Shown one piece after another: positions 14,065 through 37,684 of a stretch of 64,000 nt of DNA. Position numbers and translations under genes: made by a program. Every line of letters starts with the position of its first letter. Position 1 is the stretch's first letter. The notes under the pieces are model-generated. The model saw only the letters and a program-made list of their open reading frames with translations. It ran no database searches and was not told the origin of the DNA. This stretch comes from Diprion similis (lineage: Eukaryota; Arthropoda; Insecta; Hymenoptera; Diprionidae): NCBI RefSeq assembly GCF_021155765.1, contig NC_060107.1, positions 69,501 through 133,500 of the forward strand. The letters are read 5' to 3'.

Positions 14065-17000
14065 GCAGGTTTATTATACGGTGCAGATATACATCCGGCA
14101 GGTTCTTGCTATGCATGGCCTTAGTAGAAGGGGCGTGGGATCGACCCGAAGGGTCGGTATATTATAAGGTAGGGTAAAAGTATGGAAGACGTGGGTGTCC
14201 GCATCCCAAAAGATTCCGAAGGCGTTATTAACACCGATACTCGACCTACGACTATCGTCGACATGATTACACGCATTAGCACTCGCGGGACACACGACCC
14301 TTGATCGTATAGTCCTCGGAGTAGACCAGAACGCAATTAAATAAAACTCTGTGAAAGATGGGGGTCTCTGTCGTTTTCTTCGAACGGCGTTGTTTGCTCA
14401 GAATCCGACCTTGGGTTTTATACCCCTTCATTGTGGGTAAGGAGTTGCAGGTTACAGATACGTACCTATATTACCTATATTGGTGGTGTATCCCTCCCAC
14501 AACTCGTGTATAACATCTACCCACGTAGCTAATATCTCTGCGCGCTGCACCCCAATCAACACGACTACGGCGTCGTAACATCTAACGGCTTACACGAAAA
14601 TCGGTCATGCATTCAACATATCGAATTGCCATAGTAGATGCGATTATCGTATAGGCGGAATATCGGAGTACACTTACCTAGAGTGGCCTATAACGAACTC
14701 TAGCGCATATATATATACGATGTATACGTGTACGTATAGGTATACGATACGATATGTATGCTCCTGGTCTGCAAAAAGTCTTGTATTTGTGCTAGTACGT
14801 CGTCGTAGTACTCGTAAGGATTATATGCATCCTATACGATCATGCCAATCCAAATCTGACAAATTATTTAGAGACTTTAGAGTGCTTTGTATTTCAAGAA
14901 TACATGGTGTTTTCGCCGCGGTTATATCGTATACATTCAATAGATGTCTTACAATGCTGCGAGATGTTAGTTGCGCAGTGCGTTCTGCCTCCGATCTACA
15001 GCATGAGATAAGCGGATGGATGGATGGTGTGCAGGTACTGGATTATGAACGTGTCGCAATGCCAAAGACGGAGCTGAACGGATCGCGTGACCGAATAACA
15101 AAAATTTGTCTTTGCGGTACCACGGCCCCGCTTGATAAAACTTGGCTGCGCCGCTGCGTATTTTAAAAATTCACCTTTATGCAATTCGTTAGAAACTGCC
15201 CAGACCCCCCTCTCGCAATTTCGCGGTCTGCATGACTGCACTATCCTAGACATATAACCTATAAAAGTGCAACTGTATTACATTAATTGTTATTCATCTC
15301 CCCTATGGTTATGTACCGCTAGGGCAAGTACGCCTACGGCGTGGTAATTGCTATACTCGTATAAGCCCATTATCGGAGCATTATAGGTACATAATCCGAA
15401 TTCTTGATCCTAAGGATTAACGGATATGTCGAGAGAGACGTTACAAGCGTCCGCCCTGCAAACGATTACGCTCGAAACTCGAGCAAACATGCATAGACAG
15501 ATTGAGCAATGAGCACGAGCGACTGACTGAATACGCTTGAATATACATATGCCTCTTACGTACACACCATTCGCATATAATATCATAGGTATACAGTGCT
15601 GAGTTTATAACTTGAGTTGACTTGCGGAATTGATCGTTAAATTCCTTATGATTATTGGTATCTCACATTGTTCCTACCTATGTATAGTATTACGTAAAAA
15701 GCTATTTTCAGATCGGAGTAAATCGGGGAGACTGTTTTTCAATTTTAATAACTTCGCCTAATTTTTTTTTCTTGATTGTTTTATGACAAAATGTCATTAC
15801 TCACTACCATTTATCGGAATGTGTACTCTCGTTCTGTAATACCTCTATGAAAAACAAAAAATCGCATCCCTTATTTCCGCTGTAGCGATAGGCGTCGCGG
15901 CTTTTGCAAGAAACACTCGGTGTACGATGTTGCATACTAAATAACATTTAGAAAACCCCCGAAAATCTAGCTCCGGCGTATATACCTGGAGCGCCCAGTG
16001 TTTAAACACCTTACACCGCGTTACCACAATTGACGCAAGGGTGGAGTCTGCATCAGCAACGAAGACAGCGCTGCACGCCTTATACGCATGGATTATTCGA
16101 GTGGCGTCACATCGACGGTGTAGGGCCTCGCTATAAACGATTTCCATTTAACCACGACTGCGCATGAATAATATTATTGTTTCGCGTAGATGTTAAGGGA
16201 AGCATCATCCATCAATAGTCGAGCGTCGAAGGGGCGTTATGTTCCGTGTCTGTCTTCTGTCTTTTCCTCCGTCCTCACATCTCGACGGCGAGCGAGCCTG
16301 GCCTGGGCCATTACAATATTCGAAATATTATGCGTATAACGTTGGCTGCTAGGAGCCTCACTCGTATCTAGCTGGATGCCGGCTATGTGTATAATATACA
16401 TTATACTTAGATGTATACTCTTATCGAAGCTGTGCAGCCTGCACTACTACTAAGCGAGTGCCGCGCCGCGCCGCGCCGTGAGCATCCACCAACGACTTGT
16501 CGTGTACCGCCTAGCTGCAGTATATGCCTATACCCGTTTCAGAATTGCGCCAAGAGTGACGCTGCATCGTTTGAGCACGACCCAGGCTTTTTTTGATTTA
16601 TTCTCGACCTAAGGATGCATGCATAGTGATGAGAATTTCAATCCCAACTTACATACATGTATAATATTATACAACGCTGTGCATCGAGATGGAAGAATTG
16701 CTACTCTTTAAGCTACACAGGCTATCGATATTTAACGAATTTCGAACGGCTCTATATACAAAACACGGACTTAGGAAAGGAAATACTATAACCGCAGTTA
16801 TTGTGGATTGTAGTTGAACGCGATGGAATTTCTAAAACGATCTTAGTCCCATTTTGCGTTGAAGGGAGAGGACTGCTTCTGCAGAAATCGTTTTTCCAAG
16901 TCCGTTTTTACACAGACGTAGAGAATGTGTATAATAATGTCATATTATATGTATACGTCTCGTTATATAAAAGTGAGATACCAGGACACCCTGTATATCT

Positions 17001-18160
17001 GCCGTTGCGGCAAGTATACTTGGCTTGAAGGGTGGTGGGCCTTGCCCGAAGGCGTAAAGTTCTATACATTCGGGACGTTGCTGCACGTTACATATATTAA
17101 GGACAAGCGAGCTCTTCGCGTCATCAGCATACGGCAAGTCACGTATTCGCCTAACTCGGTCCGGACACCCTTGCGCACGTGATGGAAAATCAATTGCAGA
17201 GCCACCTGAGAATCTCGCCGATTCAACCTTATACAAAAACAAAAGGTTAATACATCCGAAAAATTATTTTCTTTCCCGTAACAGCACTAATCGTAAATTT
17301 GATACGTTGAGTGAAAAACAGCTGTATATTATTACTATTTTCGGTGGTTTACTGAAGGCTTCCAGAATGCAGGAGTTTTATGAAAAGGACTCTGTATACG
17401 GCTTTAAAGTAACACACAGTCGACTCGTATTTGATGTATCGCCGCTACAAGGAAATGAAGTCAACTAATCGGAGTACTGATGAAAAGGGTGTATTCTCAG
17501 CCAATAGTTGACGAAGAAGACCCTCGATTATGGCGTTGTAGTATTCCACGCCCCACAAAATGTATGTAGTTGGAAAGCATGCACGAAAATAACACGGACC
17601 TTACGCGGGAAATTTTGGTGCCCATGCGGCTCACATTTATACTTGAATTTAACACAGGTACGGTCAGAAGTAGGGATCGTGCAACTCACAATTAGTTGCA
17701 AGTGTGTTGCTCCATCTGAAGCAGTCCCGTTCTTCCTTTCCCGTGTCTTCTCTTTTGTACAAAAAAAAAAAAGGATGTACGAGTATGATGAAGTGGTCCG
17801 TTACTTCTGAACTATTACTCGTAAGAGAGTCTAACACGGTGAAGTAGCTTATTTGATATTATTACAAAAATACCAAGAAAATACGATTATCAACTGCGAA
17901 TTGTTCTATCTTGTGAATAAATAGAACACACATCGGACTTGTTCAAAAGTAATGTCAAGCATTTTATATTACACATACAGAACACATTATACACGTACTA
18001 CATAACATACGTTTATTAGGCATATTATATTCATATTAGGTATCGAACCTTTTGTCTAATACGAGTAGATCATAGTTTAAAGAATATTAAGCCACAGTTT
18101 GCCACGTGTACCTAGCAGCATAGAAGGCGTTCACGCTTTTTCTTTTTTTCTATGTCCCAG
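14065..18160. other. Non-coding region upstream of the KLF coding exon
   Basis: No convincing coding exon. A CCGCG run lies at about 16455-16479. A single transposon-like end reading toward CACCCTGTATAT is seen near 16980-17000 without its partner. The last 30 bases form a strong pyrimidine tract ending in CAG at 18158-18160, a good splice acceptor for the next exon. At least one 5' exon of the KLF gene therefore probably lies in or beyond this stretch. Confidence 0.45.
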
Positions 18161-28867
<10,707 letters not shown>

Positions 28868-31012
28868 TAGCCGTGGTATGAGAAACGGAATGGTATCATC
28901 CATATTGTGTCGCATTACAGAAGTATAAGGAACTTGGAATAAGGTGCCTCCCGTTGTATCCGACAGCTGCGATTAGGCTACATAACAACCACCGACGTGG
29001 GATTGGGCTGCGGCGCAGCCGACGAGTAGCAAACTCTTCGTACCGAAGAACCTTATCCGGCACTACACAGTACATCGTACATACCTGTACCTAATATTAT
29101 ACGCATTGTGCCTTATAAAACGGTCACTATCGCCGGGCCAAGTGTTGGGGTATCACTCGATCCGCACATATGGAGACCGTTGGGTGCCAGTATAATTACA
29201 CAAGCTTCGAAACTTATTATGTGTACATGTACGTACACGTATACACGCCGATTTTCGGTTTTAGTCGAGTGACTTTACAGTGGTTTGGAGTGACTCCACT
29301 TGCACGCGCCTTCTTGTTATTAGTGACACCAACTATACACATATACACATCACAGTAGTCGCTTTATAATTAGGGTGCTACAGTAGAAACTGAATCGCCA
29401 CACACTACGTAGGCACAATAATATTACCCTTGACGCCGCGCGCAGAATTCCCTTCGGAGGGCTTGGGAATATGATGATCGATCAAAACCAAGTGGAGAGA
29501 TTCGTGCATCTTATGATGATGTACCTATTGGATATGATATTTTATCGGGTGATATCTATTTCGATAATCAAAAATGGATAGATCAAGGAACAGATTGTAA
29601 ATTAGATGTATAACGTTATTAGATCACTTTCCAGTTATTATCGATAAGTCATTTTTCATCTCGTGATAATCTGATAAAGGATTCTTTATTTTTAAGATTC
29701 ATTTTTTTTTTTTCTTTTTTTTCCCCTTATAGAAAAGCATTTAGCTGTTTTTGATCAAGGAAAATCCACATGAGAGTAATTATTACACTGATCCTGTTTA
29801 TTATATGATGTACTACGCTAGTCAAGTTACCAAAGTTTACCAAGCCCCGTCGACCGTAATTCTGTAAAAATTTCCAAGCCCGCGGACAAAACAAGCTGAA
29901 TATCAAAATAACTGTCTTTACGACGCATTCTCGGTGGTCAAAGTGATAAGAGTGTATAGGTATATATTATACACACCTACAGAAACATGTGCGAAATATG
30001 TAAATATTATAGGTATACATATACACGCGATTTCCTCGAATAGGAGCGACGTACCGATATTATACCAGCAATATCTCGCATATCGCAGGGAACACGTGAT
30101 TTTCTTTTCAATTCCTGAAGCAGAAAAAATAACTGGCATATTCAACTTAACAACTGTATTATTGTATTCATATGTAGAATGAAGGTATAATGTGCAGATT
30201 GTCCCGAGGTGGCTAAGTTTGTCGTGCCGCTATGTACAAATCAATTAGAAGTTCAAGCGGAGTGCCGTACATAATGTTGTTATAAGAAATCTATCCACAA
30301 CTACGCACTTGCATTCGTAGCTGATAGTACAATTTAATCCAGCTACGAGTCATTGTACGCCAACATTTATTGATAGTTTCCAGCCAGCTTGCTTCATACC
30401 GGTTCGTTTAATCTTTTCCATGTTCTTATCTACTAAAGTTGTTGATAAAAGACCTGGCGATCTCAATCGCCAGAATTTTTGAACGGTTGAAATAATCGCT
30501 TTTAGTGAAAGCTGAAAAATCATATTAGGTAGGAAGAGTAAGTCGAAGACAAGCGAGTACGCAATACTTGTAACTAGCCCTATACCGTCCCAAAGTTCTC
30601 GGCGAAATTATTCACTTGATCATGGAGCTCTGATGGACAATTGATTAGAACCAATTCATAAATCTTCAGGAGTTAACGATCCATAAGTAGTACCCATGTA
30701 TATCGAAAAATATTAATTCGATGTAAGTACCACTGATGCATTGTCGATACATGAAAAAAAAATGTAACTTACTCTTGCAAGTTGAATGTATCATGTTGCC
30801 TAATCCAAATATTTCTGTGTCCTCGACAGACGAAAATGTGTCTTTGCTCTTTGCATTTTTATTAGCTCCTACGCAATTGAATAGTTTATCCGGCTGCGTA
30901 TTACTGCAAAATTGTAGTGAGACCGATGGGAAGTAGATTTTCTCAACCAGAAAATGTATGTATCATAGCTCGTATAACTTAACAATGTAACGTTTGTATT
31001 ATATATCGAAAC

Positions 31013-31075
<63 letters not shown>

Positions 31076-31246
31076 TATATATATACACATGACGAATCTT
31101 GTGCACAAAAATTCATTTGGAATGTACATTAATTTATGCTCATGTATAACATGAAATGATATTTTATGTAGTCTTTGTATTGTGTGTTATTATTTTTTAA
31201 TGTACCGCAGACACATCTACGTATACAGAAGCTGTGACTATAATAG
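28868..31246. other. Downstream of KLF gene, no further gene seen
   Basis: This should contain the KLF 3' UTR, but no confident polyadenylation site was picked. A T-rich run lies near 29701-29722, a perfect 8-bp-stem hairpin at 30454-30473 (CTGGCGAT/ATCGCCAG), and a long TA microsatellite at 31014-31072. No conserved coding exon is seen on either strand. Confidence 0.5.
31014..31072. repeat. (TA)n microsatellite
   Basis: About 29 uninterrupted TA units, followed by GTATATATA. It creates a false Tyr/Ile ORF on the minus strand. Confidence 0.95.
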
Positions 31247-31249
31247 ATA

Positions 31250-31380
31250 AGGGAGACTGGGCAAAATGGGCCCGATGCGTTAAAAATTATTCTTAGGCCA
31301 AAAGAAAGCAAATTGTTTTCGTGAAATTTTTTGAAAATTTTGCTGTCCTTAAGGGGCCCATTTTTCCCAGCCCTCTCCTA
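31250..31380. mobile_element. Short MITE-like element, ends GGGAGACTGGGCAAAATGGG
   Basis: The left end 31251-31273 and right end 31353-31380 are inverted copies (AAAATGGGCCC against GGGCCCATTTTTCCCAG). The interior is about 80 bases and non-coding. The total of 131 bp with GC-rich symmetric ends suggests a minimal non-autonomous element. Confidence 0.65.
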
Positions 31381-33160
31381 CCTACAAGCTTATATTTACA
31401 CTACCTACAAGTAATTATATTGAACTTACGATTCAATTTTCCTGACACGCCAACGTCCATGATAAAGCTGGCTTCTTTCCGTAGAATTTAGTTACTCAAT
31501 GACAATAGGTATACATATAATTTCGTCAAACATCCGTTATACAATCCGCCACGTATATACCACACTGCAAAAAATGGTGGTGTTGAAATCGACTAAATTG
31601 GACCGATGTGGACTACTATAGAGAAATTTTTGTAGTAAATTTTGTAATTCTATATCATATAGTGTCAGATTGACATCGGATGGTGTCAGATTGACAATGA
31701 ATTGTCGTCTATAGAAGTCCAAGCCGTATTTTGCTTACGGTGCCTGCAGTTGAATCTAATTCAAAATAGAGCGGAAATCTGCAAGGGTGGCACTCTGCGT
31801 CTAGTCTAACGCTCGTTAACGTCCCAATACCATTGGCATTCCATTATCGGATCACTAACAATCGGGCACAAGTATAACAGTTTTGGCCGTGCACACTGAA
31901 TTCGAGCGGTAAATTTTTGTTTTTTTTTAGCTTAATTTTAATCCTACCTTCTATAGGCAGACGTATACGAATTCGCGGGACAGGGTAAGGTATACTGATT
32001 TCTCGGTGATATCCATGTGCTATACATATGTATATAGTATATGACAAGACGAGTCGGCTCGCCTCGGTCTTCTTTTTATTGTATCGGTGGGATGAGTCTT
32101 CACCGTCGTAACCACCGTCATTGAGATTAAATGCTTTCGATTTGGCTTTTTTAATAATACAACTTTGGAGATTCAAAACTTCTGTTACAACATACGGTTA
32201 TGGCTTATCTCACTGTCCGGACGGTGCTAATTTGTGCATCAGATGAAGATTTCTCGAATTCAAACAGCCCTCCGGATATATCCACGAGTACATTGAGAGA
32301 ATAAATTCCTTGATTTCAGCAAATCTATTTATTTAAAAACAGTTTTCTTGAATCAAATTCGTATGTACTTGATTGAATTGGATTGTTATTTACTTAAATA
32401 AATATTCATTCCGAAGGAAAAAAATAATTTTACGCAGTGATATGTTTTTTATTTGAACAATGATTTCCGAATTCTTAGACATTGTGTATTAGCTTGCAGT
32501 AACTGAATTTTTCCAATATCTAATTTACTCTTGTGCAAACTGATGCATTTGGGAAACGCTTACTTGAATAAAGATTAGAATATCCGGTAATCAAGTAAAA
32601 TCTATCTTGATTCGAAAACGTATAATGAGCGTGCCTGTATGTGTTGGAGAGAGATGAATATTCAGACAGTAAATTGAAATAACCGGTAGTTGAGGAATAA
32701 ATATTTGTTTCAAAAAATAGATTATATTATTAGAAACAGTTGATTTTAAAAATATTCACTGGAATCAGGTGAAAGAGATTTTCAATGTCGTGCAATCTAG
32801 CCCAATGAAAACAGTTGCTTCAACCAGAACTTCGCTTCTTATTATAAAGCTCCATATTTCGCGTAAGTGGACTATCGGTTTATTGGAATTAGAAAAAGAT
32901 TTTCATGTAAATTGCTTATTCGACGAGAGAACAGTTTTACCAATCCAAGTAAACGCATTAATGTTGATAAGTATTTACAAGTAAATATTTATTTTTATAC
33001 TCAGTAGTGCCATTGCGATTGTGACGAGTAAATTTTTACTTGATGCAATAAAATAATATAACTATGATAGTTCGACAAATTGCATACTGAAAGTGACGCT
33101 TCAGCCGTTCATATGACGGGATTAGGGCTGTTTCTCGATTCATATGACAGAGTTCCACGA
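31381..33160. other. AT-rich, repeat-derived stretch without genes
   Basis: Recurring words such as ACTTGAATAAA, TCAAGTAAA and ATTTTTATTCTCAGTG (near 32985-33010 and again near 33660-33680) suggest decayed copies of one element type. A sequence starting CACTGCAAAAAATGG at about 31561 looks like a transposon end without a partner. No coding signal. Confidence 0.4.
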
Positions 33161-33393
33161 TTGAGAGCAACAAAACTCCATCTCAGAATTTAGTTCAACG
33201 AAACGTCATCTCAAATTTTGGTTCAACGAAACTCCATCTCGGTATGTTATCCAATAACAACGTATATCCAAAGTGATCTCCGGAAACATACGACGTTTTT
33301 TAACGAACTTCTGAGATTAAGGTCTGTTCAACCAAAATCTGAGATAAGGTTTTGTTGAACCAAATTCTGAAATGGGGTTTTGTTGCTCTCAGC
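33161..33393. repeat. Foldback with internally repeated arms
   Basis: The left arm (33161-33243) and right arm (about 33308-33393) are inverted copies. Each arm holds two to three repeats of about 27 bases built on GTTCAAC-GAAAC-CATCTCA. The outermost word GAGAGCAACAAAAC is nearly identical in both arms. Spacer about 65 bases. Confidence 0.75.
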
Positions 33394-35218
33394 CGTCGAG
33401 TTGTGCTTTATTCGATGAGGTCTTGCGCAGTTGACCGTTGTGACTGTTTATAGTGGTGTTCGATTATCCAAAGTTTTTTAAATTCATACTGTTTGAACTC
33501 TACGAAATGTTCATTAGAATTAAGTAAAAATATTTCGTTGACCTAATCAAATATCTTATCAAATTAAAAAATCTGTTTCATCTAACAAGTAAATATGTTA
33601 ATAGCAGCATTTAACGAATTTTACCTGATACAAGTAAGATTTTCTCGATTGGAGCAATTTTTTTATTCTCAGTGAATCACTGTAAATACGTCTACATCCA
33701 TATACATATATACATATATATAGAAGCGAGGGGTGGAGGGCGGAAAAAAGGGCGGCCTTCCTGGATTCCTCACAGGGCGGCGGCAGGAAGGCATCTTTGT
33801 AATGCCTTGTAATAATCGTTGCAAGTATTTGTTAATGAATTTTAAGAATCGTATCTACTAACAAATCGATACACCATATAATTGTGTATATGAAGGCACA
33901 GAAGTTCGTTGTATTTTAATTATAGCACTTGAATAATCAAAATGGCATGATCTAAATTTATTTTATATGCCAGCATCTGCGTAACATTGCCATGTGTGTG
34001 TGTACATAGCATATAATTGTTAAGCGGAAAAATGTTTTCTATAACCGTCAAATTGTTCTATATGGGTGATTTTTGTAAGACCATGCCACTGTTATTGTTG
34101 TAATCCATCGTTAAGGTATAATTAAAAACCTATATCACGTACAAGACGGTTCTTGTAAATATCATGAAAATCATCAACGCACCAGAATAGCGTCGGGGTT
34201 TTCTCTGCTGCACACCTTTCGAGCACTCCCACTTTTTTTAATTATGTTTAAAACAGAGAATCTTAAAATAATAGTTATAATGAATAAAATATACGTTGTA
34301 AAGCGTTCTCGGAAGAAAAATCCAAAATTAAATTGGCAGGAGGCAGCTTAGTGCCAAGGTATCATGCATATAGATTCCAAAGTGGAATAATCCAGACTCC
34401 AACAGAAACGATTAATACTAAATGTTGTGGCTAAATTTGCCACGTGTCTCACAGGGAGAATTAAGAGAACGTGTGATCGACGATATATGTATGCATAGGT
34501 ATATTTTGTCGAATCAATTTGTAATAAACGAAACCACAGTTTCAATTGAGGATTGCCACAACAGTCTCTCCTTACATCAGATGGGCACGCTTGTAAATCG
34601 AAGTGCATATTATATTTGTTATCGCGAAAAACGTCACTTTGCAAGAAAATAGTCAGTTATGTAATAAATGCGTAAGCTACGCTTCTACACACGGGTAACG
34701 ATCTAAAGCACAAGCGGCCGCGGCGAAGTAAGTAAGTGAATTCGATCATAACGAGTGCGTAAAATGTACCCACGTGTTGCACACGATATTTTTTTGAACG
34801 TAATATGCACTGTTATTAGTGCGTAAAATCGAGTTTCACGCAAACGTAACTCATAAGAAATTGAAAATATCGCAATAGAAGCAATCAGAATGACGGAAGG
34901 TAAGTAGCTAAAATTAGGAATTCACAGTGATGAAACGAAAACCTAAGCACTTTACTCGCTGAGCAACCCTGGTTTCAATTGGCTAATCGTGAAAGTAGCC
35001 TCGGGGTGATATCAACCTACCGTATAGCGTGATTTTCGCTGGTCCTACCTCATATGCTTTGAAAAGGCGGTAATATGAGCGAGTGAGGGTCCAAGGGTAG
35101 CGAGACTTCTACGCCGGCTAGCCAACTCCACTCGTGGGAGGGCATTGGACTGGTGACGGAATTATTACCCTGTGTGGAGGGTTTCTGAAGGTGGCCTTTG
35201 TTCCGAAATCATCATCAG
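33394..35218. other. Non-coding stretch
   Basis: AT-rich to about 34.7 kb, with a purine-rich patch near 33721-33760. A possible transcription start region at 34700-34910 ends in ATGACGGAAG followed by the donor-like GTAAGT at 34902, but no downstream exon could be matched to it. Confidence 0.4.
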
Positions 35219-35695
35219 TGTGCAACCCATTGACATATAGTATGGACTGCGCGATCCCGACATAAAGGCTCTCAAAAAGTGTCCGCTAGAGTTAGACAAA
35301 GAGGCAACGAGGTGGAGGCACTGAACTACATACTAACTAGAGTTCAGTGGGTGGAGGTCAATTGCTTGCTCTTTCTAAGAATTTTATTAGCTGCGTCGAT
35401 TGTTGCGTAGAGCGCGCCAGGGACGTAATAGATACAAAAAAAAATACTGCCAATTTCAGTGGTGAATCACAAAATTATTAATCGAGGATCCTGCCTCTAT
35501 CAATATCGTCACTCGATTGCACGTACAATGACACTGATACATTTTATATTTATCTAACGCTTGCTTGTGATCGAAATTACTTATTTGGGTCCTTAGAAGT
35601 TTGTTAATTTAATTAACGTTCACTTTTGTGTAGTAAATATTCTACCGGCGCGGCCTAAGCGTAGTCCATACTATACGTCAATGGTGCAACCTCTC
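35219..35695. mobile_element. Element bounded by ~38-bp inverted repeats
   Basis: Left arm 35219-35257 (GCAACCCATTGACATATAG...) and right arm about 35655-35690 (...CTATACGTCAATGGTGCAAC) are inverted with about 80 percent identity, sharing TATAGTATGGACT. The 477-bp unit is non-coding and fits a MITE. Confidence 0.6.
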
Positions 35696-36384
35696 AAGTC
35701 GTTCTGTAACCCCTGAGTGTATGTAGTCTACAGGGTTCCTCTAATCGTCCTCCACAATTTCCATCCGATAATGTGTACCTGGTGTCTACTGTGAAATTTT
35801 TCTGGTGCCATTTCTATTTCTACTCTATCTATTGCCTATTTCTAACGATAAACTAAACCATAGAGTTACAAAAAAGCCAGCCTTGTAGAATATTTCCTGC
35901 CCCTTCAGCGGAGGAAGTGGGCTAAGTATTGGTCGGTAATTTGTATAATTCGTAATGTTTGCCCGTGGTAAGTGAAAATGTTGCTGTGATTCGGGTGGCA
36001 ATAGTAGATTCGATGTCTCTTTGTAACACATTCAAATGAAAAGGGCAGACATCTTTGTCGGTATGTCACTCAGCCGCAACGGCACTACAGTTCTCATACC
36101 TATTTACTGTAATCGTTTAAGTCGGTAAATTACCATTAAATTTTTTTAACAGAATCCCAGGAATGCTGTATCTTCCTAATGGAAAATAGTTACTAAATAA
36201 TTCATATCGGGGGTATAAAGGGGTTTTATACCAATCTAACCAACATTAGACTCTTGTCGCTTCCAATTGATTAGCTAATTTGTTAGTACAGTAATGTCTT
36301 AGAGCAACTACGACTGGAGGTAGCTACTCATGATGTCAACTTTGCGAGAACTGCAGTCGTAGTAATGACAGCACGAGATATATC

Positions 36385-37345
36385 GTGTGTGCATGAGGAA
36401 AGTGCGCACCTTATGCGCGTGCGTCAATTCGTTCGAATTTTCAGATTCTTTCAGAAAATATCCCTAGGAGCCTCCAGCTAACGGTATAACCACGGTCTTA
36501 CATACAGGTCTGGGGACTCTAGTGGTGGGGGAAGTACGCTTACGCTGCAGTTTTTGTTTTTCAGCGCTGCCGTTAATTGGCACTAATGGTAAAGTAATGT
36601 TCGCAAACATAGCCTCAAATTTCTCAAACTTTGCAAATGATGTGGTCCAAATGTACGTAAAAATAGCATAAATCGTTATTTTTAAGAATAACGTGTGCCA
36701 TTATCACTTCGTCATCGTGCCGTTATCAGTTCTAAGCGCCCGCGCTGTGCCCGCGTGGCGCTGTAAGCGCGCAGCGTTCAGCTGGTTGGGTGGGGGAAAA
36801 GCGAGCACGAGTAGTGAGCAACCAAGTTCGGAGCGAGGATCCCGGCAAACGGGTGCGTCGTCATGAGAGAATCGGTACGGTTTCCGCCGCATATGTCACA
36901 GTAGGGAAACCGCGAAAGGTGACCGTGGAACCAGAAAGGTCAGAATAAGCTCGGGCATCCCATGACAGTGACACTCCGAAGGCGAATCGATCCAAAATCA
37001 CCCTGAAAAGTTCCAAAACATCCAGAAGACAAATCCAGCTACCGCGGTAAAGAAATGTCCTTCAAAGCACCTAGTCGAAACTCCATTACCACTACCATTA
37101 GTGCCAACTAGCTGTAGCGCTGAAAAACAAAAACTGCAGCTTAAGTTACTTCCCCCACCACGCAAATTTCGATGAGTCCCCAGACCTGTATGTAAGGTCG
37201 TGGGTATAACGGTGGGCTCCTAGGGACATTTTCTGACAGTCGTGATTGGTATTGCGTCGGCTGCTCAAACAGGCGGTGACTGTCAACCAATAAAATTCCA
37301 ACGACTTGTCGCACGCGCATAAGGTGCGCACTTTCCTCGTAGGCT
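36385..37345. mobile_element. Large (~950 bp) foldback element with >200-bp arms
   Basis: The left arm 36395-36595 and right arm 37091-37341 are inverted copies. Long near-perfect blocks include GAGGAAAGTGCGCACC, CTTACATACAGGTCTGGGGACT, GCAGTTTTTGTTTTTCAGCGCT and TTGGCACTAATGGTA. The right arm has extra sequence (37215-37290) relative to the left. The spacer (36600-37090) is GC-richer in its first half and has no recognisable ORF. It is probably a non-autonomous foldback transposon. Confidence 0.85.
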
Positions 37346-37556
37346 CACGGTATGCCCAGGAATACCCTGGAAACTCCGTCTCTCTCACACTGCATTTGAT
37401 TGGCTGAGAGGGATCATCATCGTATCAGCCATCCAGGTTGTAGAGCGAGAGAGACAAGTTATACCGGCGACCAGCGGAGGGACAGCTACTGCTTTAGGAT
37501 AGAATCCTTCATTCGACATTCTATTGCAAAGTATTCGATTCCCACGTGAATCGAGC

Positions 37557-37684
37557 AGAGCTGCGTTCTACAAGATTACTCGAGCTAACTCAGCTATCAT
37601 CGTGTTTCTGTCAAACGCATAAGATCAAAACAGAGAACCAATGTTACTCCAGTAACTCGAATAAGGTTTCAGAACGCAGCTCTG
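37557..37684. mobile_element. Short foldback element, 37-bp arms
   Basis: Left arm 37557-37593 (AGAGCTGCGTTCT...) and right arm 37648-37684 (...AGAACGCAGCTCT) are inverted copies. The terminal 13 bases are perfect and the rest is about 75 percent identical. Spacer about 54 bases; no coding capacity. Confidence 0.75.

Noticed and set aside
16960-17010. End of a TACAGGGT-type element (reads CACCCTGTATAT)
   Set aside because: No matching inverted partner was found within 1 kb, so no element is called.
30869-31129. Tyr/Ile ORF on the minus strand
   Set aside because: Translation of the TA microsatellite.
32230-33680. One large transposon from repeated TCAAGTAAA and CTCAGTG words
   Set aside because: Right-end-like sequences occur twice but no matching left end was found, so boundaries cannot be defined.
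35090-35170. Possible tRNA-like fold near CGCCGGCTAGCCAACTCC
   Set aside because: No consistent acceptor stem, anticodon arm and T-loop could be assembled.
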